From contig CAZSKN010000021.1 in the NCBI GenBank assembly GCA_964607445.1, forward strand, positions 1 through 44,431: a DNA stretch of 44,431 nt, given 5' to 3'. The DNA is from CALCKU01 sp964607445 (GTDB taxonomy: Bacteria > Pseudomonadota > Alphaproteobacteria > Caulobacterales > Maricaulaceae). Position 1 is the first letter of the stretch. Every line of letters begins with the position of its first letter. Under the pieces are notes generated by a model, which saw only the letters and a list, made by a program, of their open reading frames with translations, had not been told where the DNA came from and made no database searches. Below, piece by piece: positions 9,321 through 17,741 of the stretch. Both the position numbers and the translations under genes were made by a program.

Positions 9321-9351
9321 TTGACAAAAGTTTATGCATTTTGTTGCATAA
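9321..9351 (+). promoter_or_regulatory. Palindromic operator and promoter of the PadR-type gene
   Basis: TTGACA at 9321-9326 is a perfect -35 box. Overlapping the expected -10 position is a perfect 7-base inverted repeat, TTATGCA (9332-9338), six bases, TGCATAA (9345-9351). The arms and the six-base spacer resemble the ATGCA-N6-TGCAT type site described for AphA, a PadR-family protein. It lies 29 bases before the padR start and about 150 bases before the divergent DUF1330 gene, so it could serve autoregulation and control of the operon. The palindrome is seen directly; binding is inferred. Confidence 0.6.
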
Positions 9352-9379
9352 CTACAAGGGGAATATAAAGGATTTATCA

Positions 9380-9913
9380 ATGGCACTAGGTGAAGCCATA
9401 CTAGTTTGTCTGACAGAACGCCCTATGAGCGGATATGATTTGGCGAAAAACTTCGATGCCTCAATCGGGTTTTTCTGGAAATCATCGCATCAGCAAATAT
9501 ATCGGGAGTTAGGCAAACTCCGCGAAAAAGGCCTCGTCAATAGCAAAGAGCTTAAACAATCCGGCAAACCTAATCGTATTGTCCACACCATAACCGAACC
9601 CGGACGACATGCCTTAATGGCATGGTCATCAAAACCCTGTCGTCAACCCTCGATTAAGGACGACCTCTTGGTCAAACTCTACGCTCTGGAAGATATCGAT
9701 ATTTCGGCTCTCCTTGAACAGATCGCCCTTCGCATAGAACAACACCAGTCCAAACTTGTGACCTTTAAACGTATCAAAGAACGGTATTATGACGACAAGA
9801 CCCTCTCGGTAAATCAAAAGGGCAAACTCATTGCCCTAGAAATGGGTATCAAAGAAGAAACAAATCGCATTCAATTGCTGCAAACCATTTCTGAAAAAAT
9901 CAGAGCGTTCTAG
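9380..9913 (+). CDS. PadR-family transcriptional regulator
   Basis: A 177-residue DNA-binding protein. The N-terminal winged helix (about 1-80) is typical of PadR: AILVCLTERPMSGYDLAK, then HQQIYRELGKLREKGLV and the wing KPNRIVHTIT. The C-terminal half is a helical dimerisation domain of the AphA/Vir_C kind. The ATG at 9380 is chosen because AAAGGA lies seven bases upstream; an earlier TTG in frame falls inside the palindromic operator. It is divergent from the DUF1330-DUF2855-crotonase operon and probably represses it and itself through the palindrome at 9332-9351. The ligand is unknown. Confidence 0.9.
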   Translation: MALGEAILVCLTERPMSGYDLAKNFDASIGFFWKSSHQQIYRELGKLREKGLVNSKELKQSGKPNRIVHTITEPGRHALMAWSSKPCRQPSIKDDLLVKLYALEDIDISALLEQIALRIEQHQSKLVTFKRIKERYYDDKTLSVNQKGKLIALEMGIKEETNRIQLLQTISEKIRAF

Positions 9914-10045
9914 GCGCATATCACTGTCGCTGTCGCGTTAATCCAAGATTAAACCTCTTTCCTTGTAGATAATTAACAACGTTCCCTGCCAGATTTTTAA
10001 GCAATTTCCCCTATGAGTGCGCCAAATTGGGTGAAAGGGAAAATT

Positions 10046-10876
10046 ATGCGTATCGCCATTTTAGCTCTCGCGGGCACTGTCTTATCGGGTTGTTCACTGT
10101 TTAACGGACCCGGTGGAAATTTCGGATCAAGCGGATCACAGGGAGGCTGTTTCGGATGTGATGGACAGTTTAATATTCAACAGGCACAATCAATTGTGCG
10201 CCCCGTCCAAACGACACCGATCATAACACCACAATGTGGGTCCATAGCACAAATGCAACATCATACCCTCGCATTGCGAGGTGGGTGTCATGCTGGAACC
10301 GGTTATAATGTCGCCTCAAGCGCACAAAACATGTCTGGAACACATGGTTTGACACATCATGTCGATCAAGGTTTTGGCGGATATGGACACAATATTGGCG
10401 CAGGCGCTTTGGGTTTGGGAACACTGGGCGCTGTGCCGGCTCTACGCGGACGGTTCACCCCTGGGCGTTCGGCAGTGCCGCATTTTTATACCAATCTAGG
10501 CTTGAACGCCTATGATGTCGAAACTGAAGGTCTGGGCGGGCAATTACGCGCAGGGTATCAGGCTACAAAATATTTTGGCGGCGAACTTGAAGGATCGTTA
10601 AAAATCAATGATGATGACGAACTCGGCGGCGGACTAGATTACACAGCAGGTGCTTTCCTCGTCAGTCGCGCCCCCCTTTCCAAACGCCTCGCCCTTATCA
10701 GCCGCGTTGGATATTACTATGCCAATCTGGATGGGGGTTTGGAAGAAGATAATATTGCTTATGGCGGCGGTGCAGAATTTGCCTTGACCCCTAAAGACGG
10801 TATTCGCGTAGATTACACACGTTATGAAGGCCTCAATGCCGACAGCGTGGCCTTATCATATGCACGTAAGTTTTAA
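10046..10876 (+). CDS. Predicted lipoprotein with C-terminal outer-membrane beta-barrel
   Basis: A protein of about 276 residues. It begins with a short lipoprotein signal (lipobox LSGC, Cys16), followed by a low-complexity Gly/Ser/Gln/His-rich region to about residue 135. Roughly the last 140 residues have the alternating strand pattern of an eight-stranded OmpA/OmpW-like barrel and end in ARKF, a C-terminal Phe as used for outer-membrane barrel assembly. The ATG at 10046 has GAAAGGGA just upstream; an earlier in-frame ATG at 10013 would bury the signal peptide. A lipid anchor joined to a barrel is uncommon. The gene is convergent with the ABC exporter (7-base gap). Function unknown. Confidence 0.75.
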   Translation: MRIAILALAGTVLSGCSLFNGPGGNFGSSGSQGGCFGCDGQFNIQQAQSIVRPVQTTPIITPQCGSIAQMQHHTLALRGGCHAGTGYNVASSAQNMSGTHGLTHHVDQGFGGYGHNIGAGALGLGTLGAVPALRGRFTPGRSAVPHFYTNLGLNAYDVETEGLGGQLRAGYQATKYFGGELEGSLKINDDDELGGGLDYTAGAFLVSRAPLSKRLALISRVGYYYANLDGGLEEDNIAYGGGAEFALTPKDGIRVDYTRYEGLNADSVALSYARKF

Positions 10877-10883
10877 TCAGAGC

Positions 10884-12770
10884 TTAGGCGTCTGAATTCT
10901 CAGGCGTCTTTTTCACGGCTTCTTGTTGAGCCCAAAGCGAGGCATAAAGTCCGTTTTGGGCTTTTAGCACATTATGGGTACCTGTCTCTATTATGCGCCC
11001 TTTATCCATGACAATAATATTATCGGCTTTCACAATTGTAGAGAGCCGGTGGGCGATGACTAAAGTTGTGCGGGATTGACTGACCTTGTCGAGCGCGGAT
11101 TGAATACCCTTTTCTGTCACACTATCGAGCGCCGATGTCGCCTCGTCTAATATTAATATTGCCGGGTCTTTTAGCAGGGTGCGCGCAATCGCGACCCTTT
11201 GTTTTTCACCCCCGGAAAGCTTAAGCCCGCGTTCGCCCACAATTGTATCATAACCCAATGGCAATCCTGATATAAAGTCATGAATTTGTGCCGTTTTAGC
11301 CGCCTCTATAATATCAGAGCGCGATGCCTCTGGCCGTGCATAGCCGATATTATACGCGATGGTATCATTAAATAAAACAGTGTCTTGCGGGACAATTCCA
11401 ATCGCGCGACGCAAACTCTCCTGTGTCATATCCCGCATATCAAGACCGTCTATCTTCACCGATCCTGACTCTATGTCGTAAAATCGAAACAGTATGCGTG
11501 ATAAGGTTGATTTCCCGGCCCCTGTAGGCCCCACCACAGCCACGGTTTGTCCCGGAGATATAGAAAAAGACACATTTTCAAGAATGGGCCTATCGGCCTC
11601 ATAGCGAAAAGATACATTCTCAAAGCCAATATGTCCGTCCACGGTTTCGACAGTTTGCGCACCAGCCCGGTCTTGAACTTCCGGGGCGATGTCCAATAAG
11701 GCAAACATTTTTTCCATATCCGTCAGGGCTTGTTTAATTTCGCGATAGGCAAAACCAAGAATATTCAGAGGGCGATAAATTTGCATCATCACCAAGGTTA
11801 TTGTCGTCATCGCGCCCAAGGTCATTTGGTCTTGCAAGATTTGCGATGCCGCTAAAATCATCATCGCGACAATACCGCCGCTCATGAGGATATTCTGCCC
11901 TATGTTAACGGCTGCCAGCGAGGTTCGCGACAGAATAGCCGCATTTTGATAGCCCTCCATAGCGCCGTCATAACGCTCGATCTCGAAACGTTCAGCGTTA
12001 AAATATTTTACCGTCTCATAGTTCAAGAGACTATCAATCGCCTTTGCATTGGCCTCGGTATCCTTCTTGTTCATATCCCGACGAAATTTAAGCCGCCAAT
12101 CCGTGGTCTTCACCGTAAAGACAGAATATGTGATCACAACAATCACGGCGATAAGCGCAAAGTGCCATGAAAAAGCCACCCAGAAGGCTAGGCCCGCAAT
12201 GGTCAATTGCAAAAAGGTCGGGCCGATATTGAATAATAAAAAGCGAAAGAGAAAATCGATCGAACGTATACCGCGTTCGATTTTACGCGAGAGACCGCCT
12301 GTACGCTTTTCCAGATGATAACGCAGCGATAAATTATGCATATGAGCAAATGTGGCGGTCGCAACGCTGCGTTGGGCAAATTGCCCTACAGGCGCAAAAA
12401 TATATTCGCGGCCCTCGCTAAACAGGGAAGAGAGTAATCGCAACCCCCCATATCCAAATATAATCGCGGTTATGCCCAGCCAGGCTTGTGACCATGTTTG
12501 GGACAACTCGGCGGCTTCTTTCACTACATCAACAGCTCGGCCTAAAAAAAATGGCGCGCCAACAACAACAAACTGTCCGGCAATGGTCAGAATAAGAGCC
12601 GCAAGAGTTCTGAATTTATAGCCAGGTTTGTCTGCGGGCCAAAGATAAGGCCAGAGGCGAAAAAAACTCTTGATCTGATAGGTGAGTTTTTCTTCGGGCA
12701 AAAGCGCCGTCTGTATTGGTGCATCCATATGAGAGGAGGGTTTCATCATCGCCATGTGGTGCTTATGCAC
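10884..12770 (-). CDS. Atm1-like ABC exporter (fused permease and ATPase)
   Basis: A 628-residue half-transporter: six predicted membrane helices in about residues 55-345, then an ATPase domain with Walker A GPTGAGKST (414-422), signature LSGGE (518-522) and Walker B ILILDE (538-543). The segment LLNYETVKYFNAE followed by RYDGAMEGYQNAA is characteristic of the Atm1/ABCB7/HMT group, which export glutathione-linked sulfur or metal compounds across the inner membrane. It would act as a homodimer. The GTG at 12770 gives the longest frame; ATG codons 15 and 21 bases in are alternatives and none has a clear Shine-Dalgarno. It follows the aminotransferase gene by 21 bases, so cotranscription is possible though functionally unexpected. 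Confidence 0.9.
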   Translation of the reverse strand: MHKHHMAMMKPSSHMDAPIQTALLPEEKLTYQIKSFFRLWPYLWPADKPGYKFRTLAALILTIAGQFVVVGAPFFLGRAVDVVKEAAELSQTWSQAWLGITAIIFGYGGLRLLSSLFSEGREYIFAPVGQFAQRSVATATFAHMHNLSLRYHLEKRTGGLSRKIERGIRSIDFLFRFLLFNIGPTFLQLTIAGLAFWVAFSWHFALIAVIVVITYSVFTVKTTDWRLKFRRDMNKKDTEANAKAIDSLLNYETVKYFNAERFEIERYDGAMEGYQNAAILSRTSLAAVNIGQNILMSGGIVAMMILAASQILQDQMTLGAMTTITLVMMQIYRPLNILGFAYREIKQALTDMEKMFALLDIAPEVQDRAGAQTVETVDGHIGFENVSFRYEADRPILENVSFSISPGQTVAVVGPTGAGKSTLSRILFRFYDIESGSVKIDGLDMRDMTQESLRRAIGIVPQDTVLFNDTIAYNIGYARPEASRSDIIEAAKTAQIHDFISGLPLGYDTIVGERGLKLSGGEKQRVAIARTLLKDPAILILDEATSALDSVTEKGIQSALDKVSQSRTTLVIAHRLSTIVKADNIIVMDKGRIIETGTHNVLKAQNGLYASLWAQQEAVKKTPENSDA

Positions 12771-12791
12771 GCAAAAGTCCAGAGGCCAAAG

Positions 12792-13916
12792 TCACGCAAC
12801 AGCCAATAAAGCCGTTTCTATGATTTTATCTTGAACAGGTTTTTCCAAATAGGCATGCATAGGCAAAGATACCACAACATGGCGCGCACTCTCCGTATTG
12901 GGCAAGCCAGCACTAACTACGGGATAGTCCATATAGGCCGCTTGCATATGTATCGGTAGCGGGTAATAGCGCGCCGTCGGTATCCCCCTGTCGCGCATAA
13001 AATCGCTAAAACCTGCCGGATCCGGCACTTCGATAGTATATTGCGCCCATGACGATTTTACGTCAGACAATATATGAGGGACTGAAATCCGGTTGCTTTT
13101 TAAGCCCTCGTGATAGCGTGCAGCAATGACTTGCCGCGTGTCCAGCTCGTCCGAAAATATGGAGAGTTTCTGCAATAATATCGCCGCTTGGAGCGTATCA
13201 AGGCGTGAATTCATGCCAATATCATCCGTATCAAATGGACGGGCGCTACGTCCGTGAAACCTTAAGCTTTCGATCTTATCTGCCAATGACTTATCATCGG
13301 TCATCACGGCGCCCCCGTCCCCATAACACCCTAACGGTTTGGCCGGAAAGAAACTCGTCGTGACAACGTCCGCCCAATGCGCCGGAGTTTGCCCGTTCAA
13401 CCTTGTACCAAACCCCTGTGCATTATCGGAAATAAGTTTTAAACCATCCGCACGGGCAATTGCCTGTAACTCCGGATAATTTGCAGATTGCCCGAATAAA
13501 TCGACAATAATAACCGCATCGGCGCGCAAGACCCCCTGCCTTTTCACATCCAGAACGGCTTGTTTCAGACTTTGCGCGTCCATATTATAGCTCTCACGCT
13601 CAATATCGACAAAGACAGGTGTCGCCCCGAGAAAGGCAATGGCTTCCGCTGTGGCGCTATAGGTAAAAGACGGACAAAACACTGCACTTCCGGGGCCGAT
13701 GTTCCACGCCATCATGGGTAAAATCAATGCATCCGTACCATTGGCACAACTCATCGCATGCGCCGCCCCCCCAAAATCCGCAAAAGCCTTTTCAAACGCG
13801 GCCACTTCCGGGCCTAGAATATACTGACCATGCGCCAAAACTTTGGCGATCGCCGCGTCAATTTGCGGTTTCAACCGGTCCTGCTGACTTTGCAGATCAA
13901 TAAATTTAATAGTCAT
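12792..13916 (-). CDS. DegT/DnrJ/EryC1 (WbpE-like) sugar aminotransferase
   Basis: A 374-residue PLP-dependent aminotransferase that adds an amino group to a keto-sugar nucleotide. Visible are FIDLQSQ at the N-terminus, ANGTDAL (cofactor phosphate region, about 59-65), ISDNAQGFG (about 162-170) and the PLP lysine in SFFPAK (Lys193) followed by PLGCYGDGG. The pattern is closest to WbpE/WlbC-type enzymes that act on UDP-3-keto-GlcNAcA, which would fit uronic amino sugars. The ATG at 13916 is chosen because family members begin at this MTIKFIDL-type sequence; the frame extends 22 codons further without typical features. It is in line with the WbpM-like gene upstream (0.22 kb gap). Confidence 0.88.
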   Translation of the reverse strand: MTIKFIDLQSQQDRLKPQIDAAIAKVLAHGQYILGPEVAAFEKAFADFGGAAHAMSCANGTDALILPMMAWNIGPGSAVFCPSFTYSATAEAIAFLGATPVFVDIERESYNMDAQSLKQAVLDVKRQGVLRADAVIIVDLFGQSANYPELQAIARADGLKLISDNAQGFGTRLNGQTPAHWADVVTTSFFPAKPLGCYGDGGAVMTDDKSLADKIESLRFHGRSARPFDTDDIGMNSRLDTLQAAILLQKLSIFSDELDTRQVIAARYHEGLKSNRISVPHILSDVKSSWAQYTIEVPDPAGFSDFMRDRGIPTARYYPLPIHMQAAYMDYPVVSAGLPNTESARHVVVSLPMHAYLEKPVQDKIIETALLAVA

Positions 13917-14139
13917 AAGCTCAGTCGCATAAACAGGATTGGTGCGTGTAATAATACAATGGGTGATCTCATATATTTTCAAACAAGACCATATTGAATC
14001 TGTGTCTTTAAAATGTTTTCACAACTCAAGCCACACACTTTTCCATGCAAAATATTCCAGTGAAATTGATTCAAAAAGTCATGCCCGTTCAAATTGCCGC
14101 CCCCATATTAAAATCCGGAGTGTCCAAACCCTGATGCGT

Positions 14140-15732
14140 TCAGCCCTCTGAAATGGCATTATCGCGTTCAAGTCTATGATAGCCTTCCACCCATGTTTCT
14201 ATGATATGACGGGCTGCACTTTCATCCTGCGTATCCACTGCACGCTGAATAGAACCGATCACCGTTTTGAGGTCTGCGGGGGATAAAAAACTTTCTTTCG
14301 CCCGTAAGATCTTTGGGTGCGGCGTGCTTAATAAATCCTGCGAGATCAAAAGTTCTTCATATAGTTTTTCGCCGGGTCGCAAACCCGTCGTCATGATTTC
14401 AATATCCCCGTCCGGATTGTTTTCATCGCGCAGGGTTAACCCGCTCAATTCTATCATGCGTAAGGCGAGATTTTTTATTTTAACAGGTGCGCCCATATCT
14501 AACACAAAAACATCCCCGCCCGACGCAAAGCTACCGGCTACAAATACCAAATATACGGCTTCTGAATTGGCCATAAAAAACCGCGTAACATCTTCATGCG
14601 TAAGTGTTATCGGCCCCCCTTTTGATATTTGATTGCGAAATAACGGGATAACCGATCCGGACGATCCTAAAACATTGCCGAACCTGACCATTGAAAAAAG
14701 CGTCTTTGGATTTTGTTTGGCACAATCTTGAATGATATGTTCAGCCAATCGTTTGGTCGCCCCCATTATATTTGTCGGTCGCACGGCTTTATCCGTAGAA
14801 ATCAACACAAACCGTTCTACCCCGGCCTTTACCGCTTCACGGGCTAAAACATGTGTGCCTAAGACGTTGTTTTTAAGCCCCATCACGACATTGGTTTCAA
14901 CCAGCGGGACATGTTTATAAGCCGCAGCATGAAAAACAACATCTGTGCTGTGGACCTGCATAACATGGCGCACCATATCTGCATCACAGACCGATCCCAA
15001 AACGGCAATAATCTCAACACCTTCTCGTTTTGCGGCTTTAGACAATTCGCGTTTAGCCAGATATAGAGCGTATTCGGAATGTTCAAACAAAACCATTTTG
15101 CGCGGCCTAAACCCCAAGACTTGCCGACATAATTCCAAACCGATCGACCCCCCAGCCCCGGGAATTAAAATTGATTTTCCGGTATAGGGTTCTGCCAGAT
15201 TCGGAATTTTGAATTTATGTTCTGAACGGCCCAGCAAATCTTCAGGCTCTATCGTGCGAAAGTTTTTCAAGGCCTTACTGTTTTTAATAATATCAAGGCG
15301 TTGGGGTAAAATCTGGATTTTACATGGTAAAGGCTCTAGTTTTTTTAAAATCTCGGCGCGCTTGAGCTTGGATAGGGACGGAATTGCGACGATAATCGTT
15401 TCGATGTTTTTACGGTTTACCAATCTGGGTAGATCAGAGGGGTCTCTTACGGGCAATCCAAAAATAGTCATCTTCTGGCGTAATTTACTGTCATCCACAA
15501 ACATCACAGGCTTAACCGTTAAGGAGTCCCGTAACGCCACAACAAGCTGGAGTCCGGCTTCACCCGCCCCGTAAATAGCCACGCGGGCCCGCGCTTTTTC
15601 ACGCCCTGAAACGAAAGCCCGAAGACCCGTCTTGCCTAAGCCCTTCCATCCCAGGCCTAGGCACACAATAGCCAGCGCTGATAAAATCACGAGCACTCGG
15701 CTATGATCCGCCCATATAGAAATAGTCATCAT
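14140..15732 (-). CDS. WbpM/PglF-type nucleoside-diphosphate sugar 4,6-dehydratase, short N-terminus
   Basis: A 530-residue protein with two Rossmann domains. The first (GAGEAG, 55-60) is the CoA-binding-like domain and the second (GAGGSIG, 192-198) is the dehydratase. The catalytic region reads STDK (312-315), then Met323 and Lys327, the Met-containing variant of membrane WbpM-type UDP-GlcNAc 4,6-dehydratases. Full-length relatives are about 590-660 residues with four or more membrane helices; here only one hydrophobic segment (about 12-29) precedes the first Rossmann domain. An in-frame stop lies two codons before the tandem ATG start, so the missing helices are not upstream in frame. It should make 4-keto-6-deoxy amino sugars for surface glycans. 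Confidence 0.88.
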   Translation of the reverse strand: MMTISIWADHSRVLVILSALAIVCLGLGWKGLGKTGLRAFVSGREKARARVAIYGAGEAGLQLVVALRDSLTVKPVMFVDDSKLRQKMTIFGLPVRDPSDLPRLVNRKNIETIIVAIPSLSKLKRAEILKKLEPLPCKIQILPQRLDIIKNSKALKNFRTIEPEDLLGRSEHKFKIPNLAEPYTGKSILIPGAGGSIGLELCRQVLGFRPRKMVLFEHSEYALYLAKRELSKAAKREGVEIIAVLGSVCDADMVRHVMQVHSTDVVFHAAAYKHVPLVETNVVMGLKNNVLGTHVLAREAVKAGVERFVLISTDKAVRPTNIMGATKRLAEHIIQDCAKQNPKTLFSMVRFGNVLGSSGSVIPLFRNQISKGGPITLTHEDVTRFFMANSEAVYLVFVAGSFASGGDVFVLDMGAPVKIKNLALRMIELSGLTLRDENNPDGDIEIMTTGLRPGEKLYEELLISQDLLSTPHPKILRAKESFLSPADLKTVIGSIQRAVDTQDESAARHIIETWVEGYHRLERDNAISEG

Positions 15733-15991
15733 AAGCGCTTACTCTGACATCTTGAATATACATGTCGTGATAAAGAATAGCTGGGTCAGAAGAAGGCTGC
15801 CTTTATTGGTCTAAATCCACCTTGATTTTAAGAAATAAAGGCACATGTTTTTGGAGAATACTAAGCGCTCTGCCTATCATTTTGCAAGCCGTCGGCTTAA
15901 AAAATCTAACAATAAATATCGACGCCTTGATCTCTATTTCCAGCCTGCGCGATATCCCGGCCCGCGTAAAAGCCGAAATTGAAATAGATGT

Positions 15992-16747
15992 TTAAGAGGT
16001 TAAAAACTCGACGATTTCATCTTGCAAAAACACAGCGCTTAAAACCTGATCATTATAGGCCCCGGTATCCACCGCAATTCGATTGCCAAAATCTTGCGCC
16101 TGCTCGACAATTGTATGCCCATGAACAACTTTATAAGGATGCGGTTTTGAATATTTTAAAAAGTCACCGCGTATCCACCGCATATCCTGTGACTTTTGAT
16201 CTTCTAATTTTTTCTTGGGCCGTATGCCCGCGTGCACACATAAATAGTCACCAAAAACAAAATAATCCTGAAACCCCCGGATAAATTCGACATGTGATTT
16301 CGGGATTTTCGATTGCGCCCGATAAAGCAAGTTCTCTATATCCAAATTGATTTCGCCAAGGTTATCGACCCCATAACTGCGCAAACAACTCCGTCCACCA
16401 AAGCCAAACCAGGATTTCAAGGCTTCAACCTGCCCCTCTACAACCCGTAAATAAACTTCTTCATGATTTCCCATGAGATAAATAGGCTCTACATTTTCGG
16501 GCGAAAAATCCTTAAGAAATTCCACGACTTTTTGAGAGTCAGGCCCCCGGTCAATCAAATCCCCTAGAAAAACAAGCTTATACCCATCAGGCGCATGGTG
16601 TTTTGCATGATCGGCAATCGTCTTTAAAAGCGCACGCAACTCGACATAACAGCCATGCACATCGCCCACAATATAAGCGCTCTGACCGGCGGGCGTTGCA
16701 TAGACACGCGCCCCTTGCGGCTTTCTCTTAAAAATTTGCCCTAACAT
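15992..16747 (-). CDS. PPP-type metallophosphatase (serine/threonine phosphatase-like)
   Basis: A 251-residue calcineurin-fold phosphoesterase. The metal-binding motifs are intact and in order: GDVHG (28-32), GDLIDRG (62-68), GNHE (93-96), then VHAGIRP and VVHGH in the second half. This is the PPP signature of bacterial PrpA/PrpE-like enzymes, which act on phosphoproteins or on small phosphorylated molecules. No signal peptide. It stands alone between the WbpM-like dehydratase and the export lipoprotein. A link to the tyrosine autokinase 4 kb away is possible, but PPP enzymes mostly act on Ser/Thr phosphate. Confidence 0.88.
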   Translation of the reverse strand: MLGQIFKRKPQGARVYATPAGQSAYIVGDVHGCYVELRALLKTIADHAKHHAPDGYKLVFLGDLIDRGPDSQKVVEFLKDFSPENVEPIYLMGNHEEVYLRVVEGQVEALKSWFGFGGRSCLRSYGVDNLGEINLDIENLLYRAQSKIPKSHVEFIRGFQDYFVFGDYLCVHAGIRPKKKLEDQKSQDMRWIRGDFLKYSKPHPYKVVHGHTIVEQAQDFGNRIAVDTGAYNDQVLSAVFLQDEIVEFLTS

Positions 16748-16955
16748 ATAGCCTCTCTCTTAGCTATAATGGCGCTATGCACGCCCATATATTTATGATT
16801 TTACTCTACTTTGCACGTTAGAGCCCCCCAATTTACAGTAATAATGCTAATGAGACATCTTTGGTCGCAAACTCTATCTGCTCAATATTTACTCTATCGC
16901 AAACCCAGATATAGGCTAGCTATCAAGAGTTAAATATTGACGCTTAAACGCTGGT

Positions 16956-17711
16956 TTATCGCCGTATGGCCAGAAGCGTCGCCGTATTCAAGAGCGGTAC
17001 GGTACGGAGAAATTCACGAAACACAATGCGTCCAGCACTGTCTTGAACGAAGACAACATCATCCGGGATAAGTTGCGGATCATCGGCCCCTAATCTGCGA
17101 ATATTTCTTAAATCCACTTCCCTGACTTTACGATCCCCATTCACATTACGGATAATATAAACGCTGGATCCATTTGTATCTTCTCCGTTCAACCCCTCCG
17201 CCAAGGCTATGGCTTCCGAGAGTTTGATAATATCGTTGACTTCAAAAACACCGGGTTTATTCACCGCCCCGTCAACAACGATACGCCCTAATTCTGTGGC
17301 TTCTCTTTTGACATTAATGCCCGGATTACGAAGATAACGCGCGCCGTATTTTTCAACCAGCTTGGCTTGCAAATCCACGGTAGACAGTCCCGCAACGCGA
17401 ACTTCACCGATCAAAGGAAATACAATATTTCCATTGCGATCGACAATATAAGTATTGGTTAACGACTCGACATTGTAAACGCTGATGTCGGCAGTATCCC
17501 CAATATTGAAGATATCTTTAGAGACATTGCGAGAAACCTGATCAATGCCGACATCAGGAAATTCGGAAACGTAACCCTCTACATCCTGTATATTCGTTTT
17601 GCTCTGACCCAAAAAATTCGTACCGTCATCGGATCCCACGACCCCTGAATTGGCGGTCGCGCACGCTGTAAGGACGATCAAAGCGGCAAGACACATAATA
17701 TATGATTTCAT
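16956..17711 (-). CDS. Polysaccharide export lipoprotein (Wza/GumB type)
   Basis: An outer-membrane polysaccharide export protein of about 251 residues. The lipoprotein signal has lipobox LTAC (Cys17). It is followed by the polysaccharide-export domain (DTADISVYNVESLTNTY through VFPLIGEVRVAGLS) and one SLBB-type domain (VVDGAVNKPGVFEV onward). The last residues (FLRTVPLLNTATLLAI) could form a membrane-spanning helix, as in the Wza pore. At this length it resembles GumB/HfsD rather than full Wza (about 380). A TTG ten codons upstream (17741) has GAGG at suitable distance and is a real alternative start. It should form the exit pore for polymer controlled by the Wzc-like kinase. Confidence 0.9.
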   Translation of the reverse strand: MKSYIMCLAALIVLTACATANSGVVGSDDGTNFLGQSKTNIQDVEGYVSEFPDVGIDQVSRNVSKDIFNIGDTADISVYNVESLTNTYIVDRNGNIVFPLIGEVRVAGLSTVDLQAKLVEKYGARYLRNPGINVKREATELGRIVVDGAVNKPGVFEVNDIIKLSEAIALAEGLNGEDTNGSSVYIIRNVNGDRKVREVDLRNIRRLGADDPQLIPDDVVFVQDSAGRIVFREFLRTVPLLNTATLLAIRR

Positions 17712-17741
17712 GTTGTCTAAAATACGAATTAAAGGACCCAA

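Noticed and set aside
10891..10922. Repeated GGCGTC near the end of the ABC exporter gene, considered as a terminator
   Set aside because: The copies are direct, not inverted, and lie within the coding end of the exporter, so no stem can form from them.
14267..14632. A 121-codon frame antisense to the WbpM-like dehydratase
   Set aside because: It has low-complexity Ser/Thr-rich content and no motifs, and it lies fully inside a conserved catalytic domain on the other strand.
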